DNA of 64,000 nt from Candidatus Fermentithermobacillaceae bacterium. GTDB lineage: Bacteria; Bacillota; Sulfobacillia; Fermentithermobacillales; Fermentithermobacillaceae. The notes beneath the pieces are model-generated. The model was given only the letters and a program-made list of their open reading frames with translations, had not been told where the DNA came from and did no database searches. The translations under genes and the position numbers were made by a program. Below are positions 1-7,814 of this stretch, piece after piece. How positions within the stretch are numbered: position 1 is the stretch's first letter; every line of letters begins with the position of its first letter. The DNA lies in NCBI GenBank assembly GCA_012837895.1, contig DUQH01000082.1, positions 1 through 64,000 of the forward strand, read 5' to 3'.

Positions 1-357
1 ACAGCAAACAGGTCAGAATGGCGTACGTGGTACACCATTTCATGGGCCGAAAGGCTGAAGGTGAGCCAGAATGGTGCATGTAGTGCACCATTTTGTCGAT
101 GGCGAGACAGCAAACAGGTCAGAATGGTGTACGTGGTGCACCATTTCATGGGCCGGAAGGCTGAAGGTGAGCCAGAATGGTGCATGTAGTGCACCGTCAT
201 GTCGATGGCGAGACTGCAAACAGGCCAGAATGGTGCATGTGGTGCACCATTTCAGCGACCGCAAGGCCGGAAATGGACCGGAATGGTGCACGTGGTACGC
301 CGTTTTATCGTTGGTGAGACGGGAAACAGGCTAAAATGGTGCACGTAGTGCACCATT
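1..357. repeat. 53-bp-period tandem array of 23-bp inverted repeats
   Basis: Seven dyads begin at 17, 70, 123, 176, 229, 282 and 335, exactly 53 bp apart. The last copy is a perfect inverted repeat, AATGGTGCAC-GTA-GTGCACCATT; the other copies differ from perfect pairing only by transitions. The 30-bp spacers fall into two alternating types: one contains GGGCCGAAAGGCTGAAGGTGAG, degrading in later copies, written here as GGGCCGAAAGG plus CTGAAGGTGAG; the other contains GATGGCGAGAC and GCAAACAGG. The true higher-order period is therefore 106 bp. The array is cut off by the left edge of the window. Since 53 is not a multiple of 3, it is not a protein repeat, and recurrence of spacers excludes a normal CRISPR array. 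Its function is unknown. Confidence 0.9.
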
Positions 358-506
358 CCGCTGGTCTTCTATTGGCCTTCTATGAGCTAAGAGCAAAGAA
401 CCTGGGGATCAAGAGCACGCCCCCACACAGGTCGTCCACAAGCACGTCCTCATACAGGCTGTCCAGGCACAGAAAGACAAGCAGGCACGGATGGATCAGC
501 AGCTAC
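358..506. other. Non-coding stretch between repeat array and M42 terminator
   Basis: No convincing gene is visible here. Open frames that cross it have no SD and resemble no known family. A weak internal duplication (ACAGG-N2-GTCC occurring twice, about 27 bp apart near 435-465) is the only structure seen. Confidence 0.5.
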
Positions 507-554
507 AAAAAGATCAGAGGGCATTTCCCTCAAGAAAAAGGGGAAACGCCCTCC
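507..554 (-). terminator. Rho-independent terminator of the tsaD-rSAM-M42 operon
   Basis: On the minus strand a stem GAGGGCGTTTCCC pairs with GGGAAATGCCCTC (one G-U pair) around an 11-nt loop. It is followed closely by a run of five T. It lies about 60 bp beyond the stop of the last M42 gene, where a leftward operon should end. Confidence 0.8.
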
Positions 555-610
555 CGGATTCTTCCCCGGATTCTATGGCCTGCTTGCCCCGCTCTGGTTT
601 GGTGCTTAGT

Positions 611-1606
611 TCAGAAATCCAGCGGACTTTCACATGCAGCTACGCAAAGCTTGACGCAAGCTTCTACGTCACCCAGATCCACCATCTCACAGGGGCTGTG
701 GATATACCTGGACGGAATTGATATCACCCCTGCCGGTATCCCTGCCCGTGTCAGTTGGATGGCGCCTGAATCTGTGCCTCCCCGTTCCAGGACTTCCATC
801 TGGTACGGAATGCCGTTCTCCTCAGCCAGTTTCACAAGGTAATCCCTGAGCCCGGGATGGCAGATCAAGCTGGAATCTTTGACCTTGATAGCTGCGCCTT
901 TACCAAGGGATACATCCATGGTATGGGATTTGGGGGTATCACCCGTTCCCGTAACATCAAAAGCTATGCCCACGTCAGGGTTGATCCCGTAGGCAGCTAC
1001 CCTGGCGCCCCTCAGTCCGACCTCTTCCTGGCTTGCGAACACTGCGTAGATGTCATGTGCTGTTTGCTTCAATCTCTTCAAAACTTCAATCACAACTACG
1101 CAACCAATCCTGTCATCCATTGCTTTGGCTACCATGCGGTTGCCCAGGTCAATCGCAGGCTGGAAGAAAGCGGCCATGTCGCCTACCTTGACCTTCTTTG
1201 AGGCTTCTTCGCGGCTGGCGGCACCAATGTCGATATAGAGTTTTTCGAGTTTCAGGTCTTTTATGTCATCCAGCTTCTCGCATCCAATCACACCAAAGGT
1301 ACCGTTCTCGAAATACACCCGCTGCCCCAGAGAGATCACAGGGGACACTCCTCCGATATTCGCAAACCGCAGGAATCCGTTTTCGTCTATATGCGTCACT
1401 ATAGCGCCGATTTCATCCATATGGGCATCAAGGATTACCTTTTTCCCTCCGCCGCTCCCTTTCTTGAAGCATATGAAATTGCCCAGAGCGTCAACCCTGA
1501 TCTCGTCAACATAGGGCTCAACTTCTTTCCTGATAACTTCCCTTATGGGTCCCTCGGAACCCGAAGGCCCAAAAGTCTCTGTCAGTCTCTTGATAAGGTC
1601 TTTCAT
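611..1606 (-). CDS. M42 family metallo-aminopeptidase, third of three tandem copies
   Basis: 331 aa, the usual length for the M42 (glutamyl aminopeptidase/CelM/FrvX) family. These are cobalt- or zinc-dependent cytosolic aminopeptidases that usually assemble into self-compartmentalised tetrahedral dodecamers and trim short peptides. All expected metal or catalytic residues are visible: DAHMDE (His62, Asp64), MDDR (Asp164), QEE (Glu194, Glu195), Asp217 in AFDVT and His303 in RYIHSPCE. The ATG has the SD GGGAGG and overlaps the preceding gene's stop by 4 nt, so translation is probably coupled. It is the last gene before a terminator. Substrate preference (acidic versus neutral residues) cannot be read from the sequence. 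Confidence 0.93.
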   Translation of the reverse strand: MKDLIKRLTETFGPSGSEGPIREVIRKEVEPYVDEIRVDALGNFICFKKGSGGGKKVILDAHMDEIGAIVTHIDENGFLRFANIGGVSPVISLGQRVYFENGTFGVIGCEKLDDIKDLKLEKLYIDIGAASREEASKKVKVGDMAAFFQPAIDLGNRMVAKAMDDRIGCVVVIEVLKRLKQTAHDIYAVFASQEEVGLRGARVAAYGINPDVGIAFDVTGTGDTPKSHTMDVSLGKGAAIKVKDSSLICHPGLRDYLVKLAEENGIPYQMEVLERGGTDSGAIQLTRAGIPAGVISIPSRYIHSPCEMVDLGDVEACVKLCVAACESPLDF

Positions 1607-2622
1607 GGTCTGAAACCTCCCTCAACACTCTCTAAGAACTTGATGATCAATTTTCGGGCTGCTTCAAAATCTGACATTGACATGACCGAACAAGGGGTAT
1701 GTATATAGCGGCAAGGCACAGATACGGAAGCTACCGGGCAGCCTGCTTTAGCTTGCTGGATAACGCCTGCGTCATTGCCCCCTGAAGTGGCTTCCCTGAA
1801 CTGGTAAGGTATCCCCTCGTCCTCGGCAATCTTCACAAGTTGATTGAGCATTGCACGGTCAGGTATGGAGCCCCTGTCCATTATGCTCAGGGCAGCCCCC
1901 TTTCCTAACCTGGTTGCCTGGAATTCCTTGTCTGTCCCGGGTATATCAGCACAAACTGTGCCCTCAAGAGCTATGCCCATATCAGGTTCAACGGCAAACG
2001 CAGCCACCCTGGCCCCTCTCAGCCCTACTTCTTCCTGGACTGCAAACACGGCATATAGCTGTATGTTCTGCCAATCTTGTTTCAGTATCTCCAACAGAAG
2101 GGCACACCCGACCCTGTCATCCAGAGCCTTAGCTTTAACGATTCCCGGCGACAGCTCTTCGTACTCAGTGTCAAAAACCACGTAATCCCCGGGCTGCACC
2201 TTTTTTTCGGCCTGTTCCCGGGATTCTGCCCCTATATCGATAAACAACCGGTCTGTGGGTATTACCCGGGTGCGTTCATCACGTTCCTGGAGATGGATAG
2301 CTTTTGCTCCTATTACCCCAGGGATCTTTTCCTTGCCTACAAGCACCCGCTTGGAAACTAGTACCCGGGGATCTATGCCGCCTACAGGGCGAAACCTCAG
2401 GAACCCGTCTTTTTCAATGTAGGTAATGATAAGTCCCACTTCGTCCATGTGGGCATCAACCAGTACCTTTGGCCCCTGGTTGCCCTTCCTGGCGATCACG
2501 TTTCCGAGTACGTCGCATTCGTACGAAATCCCCATGGACTCAAGTTCTTTTATGATGGCAGACCGGACTTCATATTCGTTTCCGGAAACCCCTGAAAGGG
2601 ATGTAAGAGTTCTCAGATCCAT
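1603..2622 (-). CDS. M42 family metallo-aminopeptidase, second of three tandem copies
   Basis: 339 aa. M42 motifs are present: VDAHMDE (His58, Asp60), LDDR (Asp168), QEEVGLRGA (Glu197, Glu198) and RYIHTPC. At the position where the two neighbouring paralogs have a metal-ligand Asp (DVT/DVC), this copy has Glu220 (ALEGT). Both forms occur in M42 proteins as far as I recall, so this marks a different subgroup, not an inactive enzyme. The ATG at 2622 has the SD AAGGAG and lies within the 3' end of the upstream paralog (10-nt overlap). It probably digests oligopeptides in the cytosol, perhaps in a mixed complex with its neighbours. Confidence 0.93.
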   Translation of the reverse strand: MDLRTLTSLSGVSGNEYEVRSAIIKELESMGISYECDVLGNVIARKGNQGPKVLVDAHMDEVGLIITYIEKDGFLRFRPVGGIDPRVLVSKRVLVGKEKIPGVIGAKAIHLQERDERTRVIPTDRLFIDIGAESREQAEKKVQPGDYVVFDTEYEELSPGIVKAKALDDRVGCALLLEILKQDWQNIQLYAVFAVQEEVGLRGARVAAFAVEPDMGIALEGTVCADIPGTDKEFQATRLGKGAALSIMDRGSIPDRAMLNQLVKIAEDEGIPYQFREATSGGNDAGVIQQAKAGCPVASVSVPCRYIHTPCSVMSMSDFEAARKLIIKFLESVEGGFRP

Positions 2623-3674
2623 GTCTTCAACTCCTTCACAAAGCCTGCGTCAACAGACGCAATAAACCTGGCCAACAGCCTGCCTGCATCCTCCACGTCA
2701 CTTATAGCGAGGGTTTCAACAGATGTGTGCATATACCGCAAAGGAATTGAAACCAGGCCGGTTGCTACTCCTGCCCGGGTAACCTGTATTGCCCATGCAT
2801 CAGTACCTGTAGCTGCAGGGGCGATCTCGTTCTGCACTTTGACTCCAATCTCTTTGGCTGCCTTTTCAAGTGCAGCAAAAACTTTAGGATGAATGTTCCC
2901 GCCTTGGGCAAGAGCAGGCCCTTTCCCCACAGATGCGGTTCTCCACTCAGGCACTCCAGGCGTCTCACCGTGGCACACATCAATAGCTATGCCGATGTCA
3001 GGTTCGATACCGTAAGATGAGACAAGGGCACCCCTCAAGCCTATTTCTTCCTGCGTGGTAGCTACAGCGTACACATCCGCATCTACTTTGTACTTGCGCA
3101 GCTCATCAAGGCAAACCAGGATAACCGCAACCCCTGCCCTGTCGTCGAGAGCTTTGCCTGAAAACCTGTCGCCCATAAGCTCGCTGACCTGGCGCTTGAA
3201 GGTTACAACGTCGCCTACCCGGACCAGGTTCCGCACTTCTTCTTCAGGCAATCCGGTGTCAATAAACAAGTCTTCCATCTTGTGGGCTTTTCTCGCCTCT
3301 TCAGGTGAAGTGAGATGGGGCGGTTTCACCCCGATTACGCCTGTCAGCGGCCTCTTACCGTACACAATCACTTCATGGGCAGGCAAAACCCGCTGATCCA
3401 CACCGCCTACAGGGGCAAACTTGAGGAAGCCGCCTTCCTCAATCTTGGTTACAATCAGCCCGATTTCGTCCATATGTCCTGCAAGCATTATCTTAGGCCT
3501 GGGCTGGGGACCTTGCCCATACTTCACTCCTATGACGTTGCCGAGCACGTCCACCTGGACTTCATCTACCAGGCCTTCCATTGCATCTCTTGCCACTGAT
3601 GCAATGTCCATGAATTCAAATCCCGACACCCCGTGGGCCAGCGAGGCCGTCTTAAGGAACTCTCTTACGTCCAA
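2613..3674 (-). CDS. M42 family metallo-aminopeptidase, first of three tandem copies
   Basis: 353 aa from a TTG start at 3674. This start has an excellent SD (TAGGAGGG, 9-10 nt upstream) and gives the typical M42 N-terminus (DVREFLKTASLAHGVSG). The frame stays open to 3731, but starts there have poorer SDs. M42 motifs: LAGHMDE, ALDDRAG, TQEEIGLRGA, IAIDVCHGE and RYMHTSVE, so all metal and catalytic positions are kept. It follows the radical SAM gene by about 73 bp and overlaps the next paralog. The three copies are clearly diverged, so this is an old duplication and not a recent amplification. Confidence 0.92.
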   Translation of the reverse strand: MDVREFLKTASLAHGVSGFEFMDIASVARDAMEGLVDEVQVDVLGNVIGVKYGQGPQPRPKIMLAGHMDEIGLIVTKIEEGGFLKFAPVGGVDQRVLPAHEVIVYGKRPLTGVIGVKPPHLTSPEEARKAHKMEDLFIDTGLPEEEVRNLVRVGDVVTFKRQVSELMGDRFSGKALDDRAGVAVILVCLDELRKYKVDADVYAVATTQEEIGLRGALVSSYGIEPDIGIAIDVCHGETPGVPEWRTASVGKGPALAQGGNIHPKVFAALEKAAKEIGVKVQNEIAPAATGTDAWAIQVTRAGVATGLVSIPLRYMHTSVETLAISDVEDAGRLLARFIASVDAGFVKELKTWI

Positions 3675-3747
3675 TCGCCTTACCCTCCTAACCAACGTTT
3701 GTTGTATGATTAACATTCTTTGGAACTCCAAACAATCCTGCCGGTAC

Positions 3748-5088
3748 TCAAGCTAGCACAACAGCTTTTCCGGATAATTGCTCAAAGGTCTTGTAGCTTA
3801 CTCCTTCAAGATCCCTGCCCCAGGGGTCAAAAGCTCTCTTAGGAAGTGTTACCGCACCAAACTCAGAACCCTGGCCGGCGATTTCACTGTACGCGGCGAG
3901 AAAGTCCCTGACAGTAAGAAGGCCGGCAGCTTCGATATTGCCCCCGAAGAACAATGAAGGTACCCCTTCAACAGCCGTCGTTAGTCCACGTAGTTCAAGT
4001 GCATCTTCGATAACCGGTTTTGCCAGTGCTGAGGTAAGCACAAGCACCCGCCTGCGTTTCACCCTGGATTCCCGTTCCCATTCAAACCATGCTTCAAGAT
4101 CCAGGTCGTCATACATCACAAGCCCTGACGGCTGAAACCTTTGTTTGTTGATCACAGTCTCATAGAGGACACCCTGCCTGTCATAAGCTACCCGGGGCTT
4201 CTCGTGATCCCTTATCAGCTCGAAGGCTTCAGTCCGTGTCATCACTCGCCGCCTCAGCACTTCGGTGATCACGTCCCCAGGCCTGATTCCAGCTCTCCTT
4301 GCCGGCGACCTGGGCAACACATGCTCAACCACAGGGGTTACCGATGTTATCCCCGGAGGTTCAAACAGTACCGGGATTTTGAGATCCTTCTGCAGGTCTT
4401 GACTGAAACTCCTTGCTTCATCCACGTCGAACGAAGCTGCGTCCTTCCACAGGGGGTGGAGCCGGGAAAACCCAGGCGACATTATCCGTATGGACCACGC
4501 GCCTGACTCTTTCAAGAAGCTTGCAGTATTACTCACGTCGTCCCATCCGGTCACAAAGGGCAGTGCGACTATGCTTCCTTCAAACCTGACTTTCCCGCCA
4601 AGGCCCTCCACATTCCGCAAGGTGCTTTCAGGCTGTTTATCCCCCATGACCTGTTCCCTGTGGCCCACGGTGTTAAGGGATACCATGAGTTCAACCTCTA
4701 GTTCTGAAAGCAGCCCAATGAGTTCTGGATTAAGCAATGAAGCGTTGGTTGTGACCCTGATGATCCTGTCAGGGTAGTGTTGCCGCAGGAGCTTGAGGAT
4801 TTGCGGAAACTCAGGATGGGTAAGAGGTTCGCCCTCGGTAATCCTTGTGACCGACTCACCTATGACGATAGGCCCCCGGGAGCCTGTGAGCCACAATATG
4901 CTATCTTCAATCTCCTCCAGGCGCCTGGGAGGTATGGTAAACACCTCGCACGTCTCAGGATTGTAGGCGTTAGAGCAAAAAATACACTGCATGTTGCAGC
5001 GAGAGGTAAGGGGTAGTATGCCTTGCATCTGGGCATGATACAGCAGCGCTTCCATGGATGGGGGCGGTGTACGGGCAAGCTGCATCAT
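3748..5088 (-). CDS. Radical SAM protein with internal PDZ and C-terminal DUF512-like domain
   Basis: 446 aa. The radical SAM cluster motif is CNMQCIFC (Cys31, Cys35, Cys38), followed by a partial TIM-barrel region (GEPLTHPEF, RVTTNAS). A PDZ domain lies near 255-315 (SPARRAGIRPGDVI). The C-terminal about 100 residues (VLVLTSALAKPVIEDAL, FFGGNIEAAGLLTVRDFL) resemble DUF512. Known Bacillota proteins with these three parts usually carry the PDZ at the N-terminus, so the order here looks rearranged. The start overlaps the tsaD stop as ATGA, indicating coupling. The substrate is unknown; the PDZ suggests that it engages a peptide or protein C-terminus. Confidence 0.85.
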   Translation of the reverse strand: MMQLARTPPPSMEALLYHAQMQGILPLTSRCNMQCIFCSNAYNPETCEVFTIPPRRLEEIEDSILWLTGSRGPIVIGESVTRITEGEPLTHPEFPQILKLLRQHYPDRIIRVTTNASLLNPELIGLLSELEVELMVSLNTVGHREQVMGDKQPESTLRNVEGLGGKVRFEGSIVALPFVTGWDDVSNTASFLKESGAWSIRIMSPGFSRLHPLWKDAASFDVDEARSFSQDLQKDLKIPVLFEPPGITSVTPVVEHVLPRSPARRAGIRPGDVITEVLRRRVMTRTEAFELIRDHEKPRVAYDRQGVLYETVINKQRFQPSGLVMYDDLDLEAWFEWERESRVKRRRVLVLTSALAKPVIEDALELRGLTTAVEGVPSLFFGGNIEAAGLLTVRDFLAAYSEIAGQGSEFGAVTLPKRAFDPWGRDLEGVSYKTFEQLSGKAVVLA

Positions 5089-6116
5089 ATATCCTCCCCC
5101 CAGGACTGCAGCTCAAGACCGGCTGAGCACTCCATCAACAAGTTCTCCTTTTGAGGCCGGCTGCTGCCTGTCATTTGGTACTTGTAGTAACCTGCTGCTG
5201 CGATCATGGCGCCATTATCTGTACATAGTTCCCTTGGAGGCACAAACAACGGGATGTCCAGCTTTGCGGCCAGTTCCTGGCTTTTCCGCCTGAGCAGCAT
5301 ATTGGCAGCAACCCCGCCTGAAATGGCAAGGCTCCTGGCGCCTGTTTCCCTGATCAGTTCTTCTACGGGATTCAGCAGCTGATCCACTACGCCTTTCCTG
5401 AAACCGGCAGCCAGGTCACGCTTGAACTCTTCAGTCTTATCGCCTGCCTCAAACTCAAGCAATGCCCTGGTCTTGATGCCTGAAAAGCTGTAATCATATT
5501 TTGAACCGCGGATTCTTGGCAAAGGAAACGGGATCTTGTCCGCATCGCCTTTTTCGGCCAACCGGTCCAGATAGGGGCCTCCGGGAAACCCAAGCCCTAT
5601 CTCCCTGGCAACTTTGTCAAACACTTCGCCTGCCGCATCATCCCTGGTTTCAGCCAGCACAGTGAAACGCCCGTGGGATTCCATCAGGATCAGCTCAGAA
5701 TGGCCTCCTGACACTACCAGGTTGAGCGCGGGGAACTCAGGCAGCGTCTCTCCAAGGAAGTTAGCATATATGTGCCCTGCGATATGGTGAACGTCAATCA
5801 AAGGCACCTGCGCAGCGTGGGCCAGACCCTTGGCAAAACCGACCCCTACCAGCAACGAGCCCAAAAGGCCCGGACCGTTTGTAACAGCTATCAGATCAAT
5901 ATCGCTTAGGGCCACACCTGCCTGCTCAAGGGCTTCACTGCAAGCAGGAATCAGCACCTCTAAGTGTCTTCTTGAAGCGATTTCAGGCACAACCCCTCCA
6001 AATTTTGCGTGGAGGTCGGTCTGGGAAGAAACAATGTTCGATAAAAGCTGCCGGCCGTCTCTTACAACAGCGCACGAAGTATCGTCGCAAGACGTATCAA
6101 TTCCAAGTATGAGCAT
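5085..6116 (-). CDS. tsaD: tRNA N6-adenosine threonylcarbamoyltransferase TsaD
   Basis: 343 aa. TsaD transfers the threonylcarbamoyl group to A37 of ANN-decoding tRNAs, together with TsaB and TsaE. Visible signatures are LGIDTSCDDTS at the N-terminus, the metal-binding HHIAGH, and SGGHSELIL, then SFSGIKTRALLE and the C-terminal ISGGVAANMLLR and CTDNGAMIAAAG. The ATG at 6116 is chosen because it follows the SD GAGAGGTGA; a TTG 15 nt upstream would place the SD inside the gene. Its partners tsaE and tsaB lie 1.7-2.9 kb upstream, separated by the oppositely oriented pyrF. It heads the operon that continues with the radical SAM and M42 genes. Confidence 0.97.
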   Translation of the reverse strand: MLILGIDTSCDDTSCAVVRDGRQLLSNIVSSQTDLHAKFGGVVPEIASRRHLEVLIPACSEALEQAGVALSDIDLIAVTNGPGLLGSLLVGVGFAKGLAHAAQVPLIDVHHIAGHIYANFLGETLPEFPALNLVVSGGHSELILMESHGRFTVLAETRDDAAGEVFDKVAREIGLGFPGGPYLDRLAEKGDADKIPFPLPRIRGSKYDYSFSGIKTRALLEFEAGDKTEEFKRDLAAGFRKGVVDQLLNPVEELIRETGARSLAISGGVAANMLLRRKSQELAAKLDIPLFVPPRELCTDNGAMIAAAGYYKYQMTGSSRPQKENLLMECSAGLELQSWGEDI

Positions 6117-6142
6117 GCCATCACCTCTCAAAGCTTATCCCA

Positions 6143-6174
6143 ATTATACCCTGAAATCTCCGGGTCAGTGCCAA
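6143..6174 (-). promoter_or_regulatory. Possible tsaD operon promoter
   Basis: A perfect -10 hexamer TATAAT (minus strand, 6143-6148) lies about 27 bp upstream of the tsaD ATG. The best -35 candidate, TTGGCA at 6169-6174, is 20 bp away, which is longer than ideal. Confidence 0.4.
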
Positions 6175-6215
6175 TGGTTTGATTGCGGCCGGCGGACCAA
6201 CAGGCATGGATCATT

Positions 6216-6244
6216 CAAGGCACAAATCGAGCAAGGCACAAATC
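6216..6244. repeat. Short direct repeat CAAGGCACAAATC x2
   Basis: Two identical 13-bp copies (6216-6228 and 6232-6244), 16 bp apart, in the divergent tsaD/pyrF intergenic region. They could be a tandem protein-binding site or chance. A perfect TTGACA follows at 6277 in pyrF orientation, but without a good -10. Confidence 0.5.
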
Positions 6245-6366
6245 CAGGCTCAACCCTGGGCACGTCCCATACAGTATTGACACACCGGGGCATTCGTGAA
6301 ATGTTTAAGTGAAACGTGTGAGAGGACCTGTGACATCAGATTTCATTGGATAGCGGGGTAGGTAGA

Positions 6367-7281
6367 ATGCATTTTGCAGATAAGCTTATGGCGCGGATCA
6401 AAGAAACCGGATCGCGGGTTGTGATTGGCGTTGACCCTGATCCAAGGCGGCTGCTCGGGTCAGATTCCGAATTCAGGGCAGCATTCCCAGGCAAGCCTGA
6501 CGGATACCTGTTAGACGCTTTCTGTTCAACAGTCATCCAAGTAGCTAAGACTTACGCCTGCGCAATCAAGCCCCAGGCCGCCTTCTTCGAAAACATGGGG
6601 ATGCTTGGGTGGAAATCCCTCTCTCTGTGCATACAAAACGCCAGGAAGCATGGTATACCCGTGATCCTTGACGCCAAGAGGGGTGATATAGGCCACACTG
6701 CAAGCGCCTACGCCAAAGCTTATCTGAATCCTGAATCTGAGTTGTTTGCCGACGCACTCACGGTAAATCCCTATCTCGGTCCTGACACCCTGGAGCCTTT
6801 CATGAACATGGCCAAACAAAACGGCTGCGGGCTGTTCGTATTGGTGAAAACGTCGAATCCAGGTTCTCATGCGTTGCAGGACCTCAAGGTCCTGGATGAG
6901 CATGGTAGACCTTCTATCACTGTGGCGGAAAAAGTCGCCCAATGGGTAAGTAAACTCGGAAAGTCACACATAGGCAAGTCCGGATTTTCAAATATAGGCG
7001 CAGTGGTAGGAGCTACTTACCCGGAGCACCTGGAAAAGATGAGGCAGCTTATGCCGCAGTCTATCTTCCTTGTACCCGGTTACGGCGCCCAGGGCGGAAG
7101 GCCGGATGACGTAAAGGCAGCATTTCATCCTGACGGTACAGGGGCTGTGGTTTCATCCTCCAGGGGCATAATCTTCGCCTATGAAAACCAACCCGGATTG
7201 AGCCAAGACGGCATCTTTGAAGCAATGGCAAGAGCAGCCGGAAAAGCCAGGGACGACATTAATGCGGTAGCTCTCTCTTGA
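6367..7281 (+). CDS. pyrF: Orotidine 5'-phosphate decarboxylase, type 2
   Basis: 304 aa from the ATG at 6367 (a TTG at 6346 is also open). It decarboxylates OMP to UMP, the last step of de novo pyrimidine synthesis. The type-2 (longer) subgroup is indicated by GVDPDPRRL at the N-terminus, the catalytic ILDAKRGDIGHTASAYAKAYL region, VNPYLGPDTL and the phosphate-binding LVPGYGAQGG. No other pyr gene is in the window. It is a single rightward gene that splits the otherwise usual tsaE-tsaB-rimI-tsaD gene order, and it converges on rimI with a gap of only 2 bp and no visible terminator. Confidence 0.95.
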   Translation: MHFADKLMARIKETGSRVVIGVDPDPRRLLGSDSEFRAAFPGKPDGYLLDAFCSTVIQVAKTYACAIKPQAAFFENMGMLGWKSLSLCIQNARKHGIPVILDAKRGDIGHTASAYAKAYLNPESELFADALTVNPYLGPDTLEPFMNMAKQNGCGLFVLVKTSNPGSHALQDLKVLDEHGRPSITVAEKVAQWVSKLGKSHIGKSGFSNIGAVVGATYPEHLEKMRQLMPQSIFLVPGYGAQGGRPDDVKAAFHPDGTGAVVSSSRGIIFAYENQPGLSQDGIFEAMARAAGKARDDINAVALS

Positions 7282-7283
7282 GG

Positions 7284-7814
7284 CTACATCATCCATTTGA
7301 CTTCGTCTTCCTGAGGGGAGTCAGGGCTCAAGTCGTCCTTCCACATGATAATTGCATCTTCATTGGTGTCAGAATAATAGCCTTTCCGTATGCCCCTGTC
7401 CTGAAAACCGAGTTTCCTGTAAAGGTTCTGTGCCCCGTAGTTAGAAAATCTCACCTCAAGGGTCATCTTAGTAGCGCCCAGCTCCCTGGCCTTCCTAAAC
7501 GCGAATCTCAACATCTGTTCGCCGATTCCTTGCCGCCGGAATTTTGGGTTAACGGCTATGTTTGTGATGTGGGCTTCATCGAAGAACACCCACATCCCGA
7601 AATAGCCCACAAGCATCCCGTCAATACGGGCTGTGAAGTAGTGGGCATATAGATTTGCAGTAAGTTCAGAATGGAAAGCATTCCTCGACCACGGCGTTGG
7701 ATACGACTGGCGCTCGATTTCAAGCACTTCGTCAAGATCCCTTGGGGTCATCTTACTGATAACCAATTTGTCAACGTTAATCAACTCGGCCACCCTTCTT
7801 TGCCTTGCGGGCAA
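7284..7814 (-). CDS. rimI: RimI-type N-acetyltransferase (ribosomal protein S18 alanine acetyltransferase family)
   Basis: 176 aa. GNAT fold: acetyl-CoA loop VNPKFRRQGIGEQML near 90-105 and ALEVRFSNYGAQNLYRKLGF-like core (LEVRFSNYGAQNLYRKLGF). RimI acetylates the N-terminus of ribosomal protein S18 in enterobacteria; in Bacillota the homolog is usually encoded next to tsaB and may have a broader range of protein N-termini. The start is a TTG at 7814, overlapping tsaB by 38 nt; a shorter start cannot be excluded. An N-terminal extension of about 18 residues precedes the GNAT fold. It is the last gene of its operon and ends 2 bp from convergent pyrF. Confidence 0.92.
   Translation of the reverse strand: MPARQRRVAELINVDKLVISKMTPRDLDEVLEIERQSYPTPWSRNAFHSELTANLYAHYFTARIDGMLVGYFGMWVFFDEAHITNIAVNPKFRRQGIGEQMLRFAFRKARELGATKMTLEVRFSNYGAQNLYRKLGFQDRGIRKGYYSDTNEDAIIMWKDDLSPDSPQEDEVKWMM

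Noticed and set aside
40-334. Cys/His-rich open frames across the first array on both strands
   Set aside because: The 53-bp period is not a multiple of 3, no SD precedes them, and they are by-products of the repeat sequence.
1-357. CRISPR array (23-bp repeats, 30-bp spacers)
   Set aside because: The spacers recur as two alternating types instead of being unique, the dyads vary, and no cas gene is in the window.
336-842. 168-aa plus-strand frame running from the array into the M42 gene
   Set aside because: It lies antisense to a clear M42 gene, has no family resemblance, and crosses the M42 terminator.
3674-3731. Longer N-terminus for the first M42 gene (start at 3731 or 3716)
   Set aside because: The TTG at 3674 has a far better SD and gives the family-typical N-terminus.
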